DNA of 18,896 bases from Acetomicrobium sp. UBA5826 (GTDB taxonomy: Bacteria; Synergistota; Synergistia; Synergistales; Acetomicrobiaceae): the NCBI RefSeq assembly GCF_002433005.1, contig NZ_DJHF01000022.1, positions 149,769-168,664 on the forward strand, given 5' to 3'. Below the pieces are notes generated by a model. That model was not told the origin of the DNA. It saw only the letters and a list, made by a program, of their open reading frames with translations, and did no database searches. Every line of letters starts with the position of its first letter. The stretch's first letter is position 1. This document shows, piece after piece, positions 1-7,591 of this stretch. The position numbers and the translations under genes are program-made.

Positions 1-40
1 CCATATATTTTGAGGATATATACCAATTTAATGTTATGGT

Positions 41-1741
41 TTAACCCAACAGTCTAATTAAACCCTTTAAGATTTCCTCATCCGAAGGCAGAGACAGCGC
101 AATTTCAGGTATGGCCTCGAGATGTCTAACTTTTCCTTCGGTATTTATATACGTGCCCGAACGTTCGAACCAAAGCCTGGAAGGCAAGGCCAAATCGGCG
201 TAATTTACCGCTTCATTTTCGTAGCAAGACTGTACCGCAAGAAATTCGGCATTGCCCAGTTGTCCCAACAAATCGTCGGAAACTTCGAAATCGCCCAGCA
301 GAGCGTATAAGCCTCTGAACCCTTTGTTTTTCTTCCAAGGTTTGATCTTCAACTTTTCAATACCGCGAATGTTGCTTCCTCGAGCCAGACCAAGCTGTCT
401 GACGCCGGGACGTAGCCCCCATAAAAACTCCATAACCGATCTTTTCGTCCCCGGCCCATAGACGACAAGGGGATTGGAGAACCTTCCCATGACCTCGCTC
501 AGAGAGTCAATATCTTCATCATGAAAGCGATATGTCGCACGAATATCTACCTTTGCCCCGGCAGAACCCATGACTACGACGGTCGATCCCAGATTCGCGC
601 CCCTCTTGACGAAGGAACTTAGGGCCTTAAATTCCTCATCCAGGTCTGCACCGACAACGACTATACAATCTGCATCGTCGATCTCTTCAATAGAGGCATT
701 GCCAAGGGGCACAGCAGAGGAATCGATTAAAAAGACGTTATCGCCAAACAGCTTTTTGAATTGAAACGCAGCTTCGTTTGTGGCTCGAGGGGATATCAAT
801 CCCGCAAAGGAATTAATTCCCCATTCTTTGATCTTTTTTGCTAAAACAGACAAGGCTTCATTTAGATTTAAGCCTCTTTTGCCCTCACCTTCCCTCCATA
901 GCGGTCTGTCCAGCCTTTTGTTTGCTTCGAAAAGGGGCTCAAACCTTCCCTTTGAACACAAAATTCCAGAAGTAGGCCCCTGGCCGAATATTCCTTCTAT
1001 TCGCAATGGCTCGCCGTCTCGCGATGATATCTCTACTTCACAGCCAACGCTACAGAAGGCACAGGTACTTCTCGTTTTAGTCATATGTTCTTGCCTTCCG
1101 ATGTATGTGCTCTTCCTGTCCGCCAAGGCCCCGGTTGGGCAGACTTGCAAACAGGTTCCGCAAGAGACACAGGTAGATTCGTTGAAGGGAAGGTCGACGT
1201 CAGCACATATCATACTTTTGGGCCCCCTGTCCCGAACTGTCAAAACGGCATGTCCGGCCAACTCTTCGCAAGCCCTCAGACATCTCCTGCAGAGGATACA
1301 GCGGTTTTGATCGTATAAAAAATATTTTCTGCTGATATCCATGGGCAATTCGGGCCAAAAGAAACCATAGCTAATGTGGTCCAAGCCGTACTCGTAGGCC
1401 AATTTCTGAAGTTCGCAATCTCCGCTCTTTTCGCAAAACATGCAAAAATGGTTTCGCTCGGAAAAGAGCATTTCGAGATTTGAACGCCTGAGATCCCTGA
1501 TTTCATCGTTTTCGGTAACTACTGCCATGCCATCCGTAGCTTGCGTTGTGCAGGCTGGAACGAGACCTCTTGCGCCCTTTACCTCAACCAGACACATGCG
1601 GCAAACTCCGATATCGGCAAGGCCCCCGAAATGACACAAAGTAGGCACGATAATCGCATTTTTCTCGCATACCTTTAGTATCGTATCTCCCAAGCTCCCC
1701 TGGACTTTCCTGCCGTTAATTTCCAAGGTAATATCAGACAT
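41..1741 (-). CDS. NuoG-like iron-sulfur subunit with shortened molybdopterin-type domain
   Basis: This is the iron-sulfur electron-wiring subunit of a NADH-linked cytoplasmic complex. Residue numbers count from a TTG two codons upstream of the chosen ATG. A plant-type [2Fe-2S] domain has C38, C49, C52 and C66. A NuoG His-Cys3 cluster site has H100, C102, C105 and C111. Two [4Fe-4S] sites follow (C150/153/156/160 and C193/196/199/203). A molybdopterin-oxidoreductase-type [4Fe-4S] site has C229, C232, C236 and C264. The remainder (about 270-568) keeps pieces of the Mop fold (SPRATNE; TYINTEGKVRH near the end) but is far shorter than in formate dehydrogenase. I see no catalytic Cys/Sec context and no C-terminal cofactor-binding domain. 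No [FeFe]-hydrogenase H-cluster motif is present. The ATG at 1741 is chosen because AAAGGAAG lies about 9 bases upstream; the TTG would sit only 3 bases behind it. It starts 15 bases after the NuoF-NfnB fusion gene stops. It is often annotated generically as NADH dehydrogenase or formate dehydrogenase; a catalytic formate dehydrogenase looks unlikely. Confidence 0.85.
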   Translation of the reverse strand: MSDITLEINGRKVQGSLGDTILKVCEKNAIIVPTLCHFGGLADIGVCRMCLVEVKGARGLVPACTTQATDGMAVVTENDEIRDLRRSNLEMLFSERNHFCMFCEKSGDCELQKLAYEYGLDHISYGFFWPELPMDISRKYFLYDQNRCILCRRCLRACEELAGHAVLTVRDRGPKSMICADVDLPFNESTCVSCGTCLQVCPTGALADRKSTYIGRQEHMTKTRSTCAFCSVGCEVEISSRDGEPLRIEGIFGQGPTSGILCSKGRFEPLFEANKRLDRPLWREGEGKRGLNLNEALSVLAKKIKEWGINSFAGLISPRATNEAAFQFKKLFGDNVFLIDSSAVPLGNASIEEIDDADCIVVVGADLDEEFKALSSFVKRGANLGSTVVVMGSAGAKVDIRATYRFHDEDIDSLSEVMGRFSNPLVVYGPGTKRSVMEFLWGLRPGVRQLGLARGSNIRGIEKLKIKPWKKNKGFRGLYALLGDFEVSDDLLGQLGNAEFLAVQSCYENEAVNYADLALPSRLWFERSGTYINTEGKVRHLEAIPEIALSLPSDEEILKGLIRLLG

Positions 1742-1756
1742 CGTCAACCACTTCCT

Positions 1757-4700
1757 TTAGCGCTCTTCCAGGTCGCATCGAAGGCATCTTCTCGCTTCCG
1801 ACCTGGCCACAGCTTCGTTGGGAAAACCCAAGTTGACCTCCCTAAAATCGTAAACCCTCGTTTCGGGCGACAATATGGACGTCTTAGCCCTCGGTCGCTC
1901 CGCCTCTTCTTCGGAGATTTCGTACTTTTGCGGCTCCGGTCTTTCGATAAATGAAGGAGGTTCAGGAAGGGATAGTCCTCTTAGGAACCTGTCGATTGCC
2001 CGTGCCGCTTTGTTTCCCTGGCCAACGGCTTCCACTATGCTTGCCGGCCCCAACACTACATCTCCAACTGCAAACACACCCTCCCGACTAGTCATTAAGC
2101 TCCTCTCGTCTACCAAGATCGTGCCATTCCTGTGCTGTTTGATGCCCAAATCCTCCAATGAGGGCTGCTCTACCTTTTGCCCTATGGCGGCAACGATTAC
2201 ATCGGCATCAAGAACAAACTCGCTTCCTTCCACCGGAAAGGAGACCTTCCTGGCCGAGGAATCGAACTGGCTTTTGCCCCTTTCGTCGTGAAGTTTGAGT
2301 TTTTGACAAAGCAATCCTGTAACCCTCCCATTCTCTCCGAGCACCTTTACGGGAGATGTTAAATAATGGAATATAACCCTCTCCTCTTCTGCCGATATTC
2401 TCCGTCTGCGCCATCTGCGTGTGCTGAGGTCGAAGTGGATTCCCTCCTCCTCGGCAGCCTCAACTTCTTCCACAAGGGCAGGCATATCTTTGCGCTCCCT
2501 TCGATAGACCAGGTGAACTTCCTTGGCCCCTAGCCTGAGAAGGGATCGTGCGGCATCCATGGCGACATTTCCTCCGCCTACCACTACTACCCTTTTACCC
2601 TTGACGAAGGAGAGGTCATCGCCCATATTTAGTTTTCGCAGCAAGGAAACGCCGCTTTCGACCCCGGAAAGCTCATAGCCAGGAATTCCTAAATCCCTGG
2701 AGCCCTGTGCCCCTATGGCCAGCAAAAGGGCATCATGAGTTTTTAGCAGGTCTTCAATTGTGATATCGCGACTTACTTTAGTATTTAACTTGACATCGAT
2801 TTTCCCGACATTCAAGATCGAATTTATTTCCTTTCTCAACACGTCCTTGGGCAACCTGTAATCGGGAATGCCCCACCTCATCATGCCGCCCAGTTCCGAG
2901 CTTTCTTCATAAATGCTAACTTCATATCCAAGTTGAGCCAATCTTAAAGCTGCGGTAAGGCCTCCCGGTCCGCCCCCAACTATACCTACGCTTTTTCCTT
3001 TATCTGGTTCGTAAACTTTAGGGAACCATTCTTCAGATTCGCGATCGGCCATGAAGCGCTTCAAATCTCTTATTGCAACGGGTTCATCGACCTCCCCTCT
3101 CCTACATTTATCTTCGCAGAAAGAGGGACAAACCCGCCCGCAAACGGAGGGGAAAGGATTGGATGCCCTGTGTATATCCAGCGCTTCATCATACCTTCCT
3201 TCCGATATTAAAGAAACATAGATGGGAATTTTTACCTCTGCAGGGCAGGCACTTTGGCAGGGGGAGGGCGCAAGAGTCGTACACGCCCCGGCAGGACATC
3301 TTAAGTCCAATATATGCCTTTCGTATTCATCTCTAAAATAACGAAGCGTCGACAACACCGGATTTGGGGCACCCTGTCCAAGGGCGCAGAGAGAAGCTTT
3401 TTTCATGAACTTCGCTATCTCTTCCAGCATATCCAAATCTTCCATCTTGCCCTGTCCTTTTGTTATCCGCGTGAGTATCTCGAGCATCTTGTTTCCGCCA
3501 ACCCGACAGGGGGTGCATTGCCCGCAGGATTCGGCCACGGCAAATTGCAGGAAGAACCTCGCTAGCTCCACCATGCAGGTAGTCTCATCCACGACGATCA
3601 TTCCGCCGGAACCCATCAGGGCGCCGGAAGCCGTGAGGGAATCGAAATCGACGGGGATGTTTAAAGCGTCAGAGGGAAGGCATCCACCCAAAGGGCCTCC
3701 CGTTTGCACTGCCTTAAACTGCCTGTCCTTGGACACACCTTCTCCCACATCGAAAATGATTTCCCCCATAGTCGTTCCCATTGGAATTTCAAGCAATCCG
3801 GTGTTCTTTACCTTGCCGGTCAGGGCAAACACTGCCGTCCCCTTGCTTTTTTCCGTGCCGATGGAGGAAAACCACTCATGACCGTTTAAAATGATTTGGG
3901 GGACGAAGGCGTAGCTTTTTACGTTGTTTATATTCGTCGGCTTGCCCCAGAGACCCTTTTCTGCGGGAAAGGGCGGCCGCGGCCTGGGCTCTCCCCTTCG
4001 ACCCTCTATAGAGGAAATCAAAGCCGTTTCTTCGCCACAGACGAAGGCTCCGGCGCCTTCCTTTATTTCTATGTCGAAATTAAAGTTGGAACCTAAAATG
4101 CCTTCTCCCAACAAACCATATTCCTTTGCCTGGTCAATGGCTATTTTCAGCCTCTGTATGGCCAAAGGGTATTCGGCCCTACAGTAAATGAATCCTTTTT
4201 GCGCTCCTATAGCATAGCCTGCGATGAGCATCCCTTCGATCAAAGCATGAGGATCTCCCTCGATCAAGCTTCGATCCATGAAGGCTCCCGGATCCCCTTC
4301 GTCGGCGTTGCAAATCACGTATTTAGGTTCCACGGGGTTTTTTCTTGTTAAATCCCATTTAACCCCAGTTGGGAAACCGCCGCCTCCCCGCCCTCTCAAA
4401 TTTGAGCTTTTTACTTCTTCTATGACATGTTGCGGAGACATTTTATAGAGCGCCTTTGCCAAACCCTGGTAACCCTCTCTCGCTATGTATTCCTCGATGC
4501 GTTCCGGATTTATGAGGCCACAATTTCTCAACAAAATTCTCGTCTGATTCATGTAAAAGGGAATCTGATGATAGTGAGGGATAGTTTCATCCGTTATAGG
4601 ATCTTTAAACAAAAGTCGATCCACCAATTTGCCCCGAATAAGGGTTTTCTCCACTATTTCAGGCACATCTTCCGGCTCTACTTGACAATAAAATATATCC

Positions 4701-4891
4701 TCCGGATATATCACCACGACAGGACCTATGGAGCACAACCCGTGGCAACCGGAAAAGGAAAGGGAGACCTCATCTTCCAGGTCATGCAACTTTATTTGTT
4801 CTCTAAAGGATTCCAATATCTCACGGGATCCGCCCGCCGTACAACTCGTACCTCTGCAACACAAAATATTTGCACGATAATTAACTGACAT
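1757..4891 (-). CDS. NuoF/HydB-like NADH:FMN module fused to GltD/NfnB-like FAD-NAD(P)H oxidoreductase
   Basis: This is the flavin core of the complex, 1044 residues against about 600 for HydB/HoxF proteins. Residues 1-95 form a thioredoxin-like [2Fe-2S] domain (C12, C17, C49, C53). Residues 110-530 are NuoF-like, with the glycine-rich NADH/FMN loop at 167-176 and the CGQCTPC cluster motif at 456-462 plus C502. HydB would then continue into a two-cluster ferredoxin domain at the CPAGAC junction (532-537). Instead a full GltD/NfnB module follows: cysteines 545, 549, 584, 588, 592 and 596, an FAD Rossmann motif at 636-645 (GIVGGGPGGL), a second dinucleotide motif at 768-780 (VVVVGGGNVAMDA) with VYRRER at 795-800, typical of NADPH binding in this family, and a terminal GD motif (AVGDV, 941-945). 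A GGAGAG element 8 bases upstream supports the ATG. The expected role is coupling of NADH, NADPH and ferredoxin, probably by flavin-based electron bifurcation. The role is inferred; the domain order is directly visible. Confidence 0.88.
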   Translation of the reverse strand: MSVNYRANILCCRGTSCTAGGSREILESFREQIKLHDLEDEVSLSFSGCHGLCSIGPVVVIYPEDIFYCQVEPEDVPEIVEKTLIRGKLVDRLLFKDPITDETIPHYHQIPFYMNQTRILLRNCGLINPERIEEYIAREGYQGLAKALYKMSPQHVIEEVKSSNLRGRGGGGFPTGVKWDLTRKNPVEPKYVICNADEGDPGAFMDRSLIEGDPHALIEGMLIAGYAIGAQKGFIYCRAEYPLAIQRLKIAIDQAKEYGLLGEGILGSNFNFDIEIKEGAGAFVCGEETALISSIEGRRGEPRPRPPFPAEKGLWGKPTNINNVKSYAFVPQIILNGHEWFSSIGTEKSKGTAVFALTGKVKNTGLLEIPMGTTMGEIIFDVGEGVSKDRQFKAVQTGGPLGGCLPSDALNIPVDFDSLTASGALMGSGGMIVVDETTCMVELARFFLQFAVAESCGQCTPCRVGGNKMLEILTRITKGQGKMEDLDMLEEIAKFMKKASLCALGQGAPNPVLSTLRYFRDEYERHILDLRCPAGACTTLAPSPCQSACPAEVKIPIYVSLISEGRYDEALDIHRASNPFPSVCGRVCPSFCEDKCRRGEVDEPVAIRDLKRFMADRESEEWFPKVYEPDKGKSVGIVGGGPGGLTAALRLAQLGYEVSIYEESSELGGMMRWGIPDYRLPKDVLRKEINSILNVGKIDVKLNTKVSRDITIEDLLKTHDALLLAIGAQGSRDLGIPGYELSGVESGVSLLRKLNMGDDLSFVKGKRVVVVGGGNVAMDAARSLLRLGAKEVHLVYRRERKDMPALVEEVEAAEEEGIHFDLSTRRWRRRRISAEEERVIFHYLTSPVKVLGENGRVTGLLCQKLKLHDERGKSQFDSSARKVSFPVEGSEFVLDADVIVAAIGQKVEQPSLEDLGIKQHRNGTILVDERSLMTSREGVFAVGDVVLGPASIVEAVGQGNKAARAIDRFLRGLSLPEPPSFIERPEPQKYEISEEEAERPRAKTSILSPETRVYDFREVNLGFPNEAVARSEARRCLRCDLEER

Positions 4892-4919
4892 GACAATCTC
4901 TCCAATACATCATAAGAAA

Positions 4920-5321
4920 TTAATGCCAGCTAAAGAGCACATGCTGGCTGCGCTTCTGAGAGATGATCCACTCAGAAACAATTTTTCCCCTTACCAAATG
5001 CTCTCTTACCAAGATGGGAACTTTGTCGGGAGTGATGTTTGCGTAAAGAACAACGCCGTCCCGCGGTGTATCTATCTCGACGAGGGGATCGAGGCCGGAA
5101 GCAGCTTCACCCTCTGCAATTATCACCCTGGCTCTGACGTTAGCCCTTTTCGTTTCATCCACAAAGGCCTTGGCCACTTTTCTATATGTCTCTCTGTTAT
5201 TTAACGGTCCGATGAAGATTTTTACCGTAAATTCAGCACCCTCCCTTATTACCAGCTCCTTCCTGGCCTCTTCGGCCAACTTCTCAAGATCCTCGGGGCC
5301 TTTCAACTTAAAGCTGCTCAT
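4920..5321 (-). CDS. small cysteine-free thioredoxin-like-ferredoxin-related subunit
   Basis: This is a 133-residue soluble protein encoded between the NuoE-like and NuoF-like subunits. It starts 10 bases after the stop of the first and ends 28 bases before the start of the second. Its C-terminal half (ITPDKVPILVREHLVRGKI, about 97-115) resembles the VxPEDVPEIVEExLxxGxxV segment that ends thioredoxin-like [2Fe-2S] domains in HydB/HoxF and in its own neighbour (VEPEDVPEIVEK). It contains no cysteine at all, so it cannot hold the usual cluster. The segment FTVKIFIGPLNNRETYRKVA replaces the normal CxxxxC strand-loop. GGGGAG sits 5 bases before the ATG. The most economical reading is a structural or docking subunit derived from a ferredoxin fold. 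The family is inferred from pattern only and I do not know a named function. Confidence 0.75.
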   Translation of the reverse strand: MSSFKLKGPEDLEKLAEEARKELVIREGAEFTVKIFIGPLNNRETYRKVAKAFVDETKRANVRARVIIAEGEAASGLDPLVEIDTPRDGVVLYANITPDKVPILVREHLVRGKIVSEWIISQKRSQHVLFSWH

Positions 5322-5331
5322 TTCGCTCCCC

Positions 5332-5811
5332 TCACTCCATCGAATCTAAAATTCTCTTCATTTTCTCCTGAGTCAGCCTTCCGATCACCTTGCCATCGAT
5401 CATTGCAGCAGGCGCCAGGCCGCAGGAACCCAAACAATAGACGATCTCGTATGTAGCCTTCAAATCCTCGGTAGTTTCGCCGGGAGAGATGCCCAATTTT
5501 TCCTCTATGACGCGCCTTATCCTGGGACCTCCCTTGACATGGCAGGCAGTACCGTCGCATTGTTGGATCACATGACGTCCTCTTGGCGTCAAATGGAATT
5601 GTGCATAAAATGTAGCTACTCCGAAGATCTTGCTGTAGGGAAGGTGTAACATCTCCGACAATGCTACCAGGGCCTCCTTCGGCAAATAGCCGATTACCTC
5701 CTGGGTTCTCTGGAGCAGAGGTATTAAACCTAAATTCTCTTCCTTAGCCTTGTTTACGATATCCTCTAGCTCCTTAATGTCGAGCTCGACTTCTTTAGTG
5801 CCTTTAGTCAC
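5332..5811 (-). CDS. NuoE/HydC-like [2Fe-2S] subunit
   Basis: This is the thioredoxin-fold [2Fe-2S] subunit (HydC/NuoE/HoxE family) that shuttles electrons to or from the FMN subunit. The four cluster cysteines are visible as CDGTAC and CLGSC (C103, C108, C144, C148 counted from the longest ORF start at 5865). The helical N-terminal domain typical of the family is also there (LIPLLQRTQEVIGYLPKEAL). I place the start at the GTG at 5811 (159 residues, family-typical). GAGGTG lies 6 bases upstream of it, whereas the ATG at 5865 has no ribosome binding site and lies only about 3 bases from the transcript start expected from the TATAAT at 5875-5880. It is the first gene of a four-gene redox operon. 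An initiating ATG at 5865 cannot be excluded and would give 177 residues. Confidence 0.87.
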   Translation of the reverse strand: MTKGTKEVELDIKELEDIVNKAKEENLGLIPLLQRTQEVIGYLPKEALVALSEMLHLPYSKIFGVATFYAQFHLTPRGRHVIQQCDGTACHVKGGPRIRRVIEEKLGISPGETTEDLKATYEIVYCLGSCGLAPAAMIDGKVIGRLTQEKMKRILDSME

Positions 5812-5874
5812 ACACCTCACCTCTTTCCCTTCTTTAGTGATAGTGATATGTTTGACTAGTAACATGTTTTTTAT

Positions 5875-5880
5875 ATTATA
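5875..5880 (-). promoter_or_regulatory. candidate -10 box of the redox operon
   Basis: A perfect TATAAT reads on the minus strand in an AT-rich stretch upstream of the NuoE-like gene. The -35 hexamer at 17 bases spacing (GATAAT) is poor, so this rests mainly on the -10. It predicts a transcript start near 5868 and, with the GTG start at 5811, a leader of about 57 bases. A second use of the same AT-rich stretch (5887-5925) for the divergent murB is likely, but I could not define its boxes. Confidence 0.45.
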
Positions 5881-6055
5881 CTACGCTTTAAAAGTAAATT
5901 ATCTGTATATTGTATTATATTAATGAGGATAAATCGCGCTCTGGAAGGAAGCTTTTTTCGAGAAGTTCCCCCTAGAAATATGGCGAAAGTTTGATATCCT
6001 ATTACGAGACGAAACGTCGAGCATCTCACATACAAAGCAGACATGAGGGATAGAA

Positions 6056-7012
6056 TTGAAACCTGAAATATTGGCCAACAGACTGAGCGAAATAGGCATA
6101 AAGGACCTAAAAAAAGACGAGCCGCTGGCCCTCCACTCGAGCTGGAAGATCGGCGGACCTGCCGATGTGTTGGTAAATGTGAGTGACATACCCTCCCTGC
6201 AGAAGTTGATCGTCTTCGCCAAGGAGCGGGACGTTCCCTTTGTCGTCATCGGAAAGGGCAGCAATATACTTTTTCCCGACGAAGGCCTGCGTGGCATAGT
6301 GGCAAAATTCGGCAAATCCTTCGCAAGTGTTCGGACAAGCGGCACAAGTATTATCGCCGATGCCGGCGTGTGGACTCCTCGCTTGGCAAAGATCGCCGCC
6401 TCAAAAGGCATCTCGGGACTTGAACACGTCAGCGGAATACCTGGTACCTTAGGTGGGCTTATCTACATGAACGGAGGCAGCTTGAGGCATTCAATCGGCG
6501 ATAATGTAAAAAGCGTTTTGGCTTTGGACGAAGGTGCAAATCTCATCGAGATATCTCGCGATAAGTGCGAATTTTCTTATCGCAGCTCTCTTTTTCAAAG
6601 AAAAAATTATATAATCCTCAAGGCCTGCATCGAGGGCAAAGGCGATGACCCTAAAAACATCAGAAGGCGCATTTTAGACATACTGGCCGAGCGAAAATGC
6701 AAATTTCCCCTTAAATTTCCAAGTTGCGGCTCCGTCTTCACGAACAATGCGGAAATATACGAAGCATGCGGCCCACCGGGCAAGATAATAGAAGAGGCGG
6801 GTTTGAAGGGACTTCGCGTGGGGGGGCTCATGGTAAGCACAATGCATGCCAACTTTATAGTTAATGTCGGAGGCGGGCGCTGCAAAGACGCCTTCGAGCT
6901 AATTTCCATGATTAGAGAGACAGTCCACAAAAGGATTGGCTTTTGGCTCGAATGCGAGGTAAGGTATGTTACCCCCATGGGAAAGATAGCACCTTTACAT
7001 GAATTTATTTAG
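6056..7012 (+). CDS. murB: UDP-N-acetylenolpyruvoylglucosamine reductase
   Basis: MurB reduces UDP-GlcNAc-enolpyruvate to UDP-MurNAc with NADPH in cytoplasmic peptidoglycan synthesis. The 318 residues show the FAD-binding PCMH pattern (GKGSNILFPDEG, 67-77), the GIPGTLGGLIYMNGGS segment (127-142), the YR motif with R176 in SYRSSLFQ, the proton-donor serine S226 in PSCGSVF, and the terminal EVRYV with E301, which matches the catalytic glutamate. The length and the short form of the Tyr-loop region fit type II MurB as in Bacillus and Thermotoga. The start is a TTG with GAGG 7 bases upstream; no in-frame ATG is closer. It is divergent from the redox operon, and its last 14 bases overlap the acetyltransferase reading frame. 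No other mur or ddl gene adjoins it. Confidence 0.95.
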   Translation: MKPEILANRLSEIGIKDLKKDEPLALHSSWKIGGPADVLVNVSDIPSLQKLIVFAKERDVPFVVIGKGSNILFPDEGLRGIVAKFGKSFASVRTSGTSIIADAGVWTPRLAKIAASKGISGLEHVSGIPGTLGGLIYMNGGSLRHSIGDNVKSVLALDEGANLIEISRDKCEFSYRSSLFQRKNYIILKACIEGKGDDPKNIRRRILDILAERKCKFPLKFPSCGSVFTNNAEIYEACGPPGKIIEEAGLKGLRVGGLMVSTMHANFIVNVGGGRCKDAFELISMIRETVHKRIGFWLECEVRYVTPMGKIAPLHEFI

Positions 7013-7523
7013 GGAAGGAGGTGGTGAGCCGTGGGGTTTTGAACAGGGAGAGGCCTCAGGTACTATCGAAATAAAGAGCGTGAACCCCGCCGACTACGAA
7101 TCGGAGATCGTTGATCTCTACAGACGTGCTTACAAAGGCTTAGAGGAGTACGCCGACACAGACATCGAGACGATCAAAAGATATCTCGGATGGCTTCACA
7201 GGCGAGCCGATGGCGGTTTTTTGGTCGCCTTTGACGGATCGCGAATCGTGGGTTTCGTGTCCATAGACCACAAATGGCTTTCCCCGGAGGGCCATATCGT
7301 GGGAGAAATACATGAAATCCTGGTCGACCCCGATTACCGGGGCAAAAGAATCGGGAAACTGCTATTGGAAAAGGCCGTGGACTTATTGGCTAAAAGAAGC
7401 GTCAAACTGATAGAGCTGTGGGCGGGCGAAAAGAATTTCCACGCCCGAAATTTTTACAAAAGCCAGGGTTTCGAGGAAAAAGAAAAAAGAGGAAAATGGA
7501 TAAGGTTTATAAAAAATCTTTGA
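6999..7523 (+). CDS. GNAT-family N-acetyltransferase
   Basis: This is a cytoplasmic acetyl-CoA-dependent acyltransferase of unknown substrate. The acetyl-CoA pyrophosphate loop is RGKRIG (114-119), preceded by the beta4 strand GEIHEILVDPDY. The C-terminal NFYKSQGF (151-158) is the classic GNAT motif B region. The ATG at 6999 overlaps the end of murB (stop 7010-7012) and has no good ribosome binding site, so translation may be coupled to murB. A strong AAGGAGGTGG at 7015-7024 lies inside the reading frame, but the next in-frame start codon is a GTG at 7080, too far away, and starting there would remove the first beta strand (TIEIKSV). The first roughly 20 residues (REGGGEPWGFEQGE) look non-homologous. 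The family is certain, the exact start is not. Confidence 0.85.
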   Translation: MNLFREGGGEPWGFEQGEASGTIEIKSVNPADYESEIVDLYRRAYKGLEEYADTDIETIKRYLGWLHRRADGGFLVAFDGSRIVGFVSIDHKWLSPEGHIVGEIHEILVDPDYRGKRIGKLLLEKAVDLLAKRSVKLIELWAGEKNFHARNFYKSQGFEEKEKRGKWIRFIKNL

Positions 7524-7547
7524 ACGGATGCTTTTTAAGTTAACTTT

Positions 7548-7576
7548 GGCTGTTTTAGGTTTAACCTAAAACAGCC
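7548..7576 (+). terminator. rho-independent terminator of the murB-acetyltransferase unit
   Basis: A perfect 13-base stem (GGCTGTTTTAGGT at 7548-7560 pairing with 7564-7576) has a 3-base loop and is followed by TTTATTTTT on the plus strand. It lies between the convergent acetyltransferase and M20 peptidase genes. The T-rich tail is much better on the plus strand, so it mainly stops the plus-strand transcript and may also act as a weak barrier in the other direction. Confidence 0.85.
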
Positions 7577-7591
7577 TTTATTTTTAAATGT

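Noticed and set aside
1..40. Another gene or terminator after the NuoG-like gene.
   Set aside because: Only 40 AT-rich bases are available, with no stable stem and no start codon with a ribosome binding site on the minus strand.
780..1310. Long plus-strand open frames opposite the redox operon (for example 780-1310 and 3405-3881).
   Set aside because: They mirror well-conserved minus-strand genes, have no recognisable domains and lack ribosome binding sites, so they are antisense shadows.
41..1741. Catalytic formate dehydrogenase or [FeFe]-hydrogenase large subunit.
   Set aside because: The cluster-binding N-terminus fits either, but no H-cluster cysteine motifs exist and the Mop-type domain is too short and lacks a Cys/Sec active-site context.
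5923..5994. A 23-codon ORF starting ATGAGG upstream of murB as a leader peptide.
   Set aside because: It has no ribosome binding site, no recognisable composition and no attenuator hairpin behind it.
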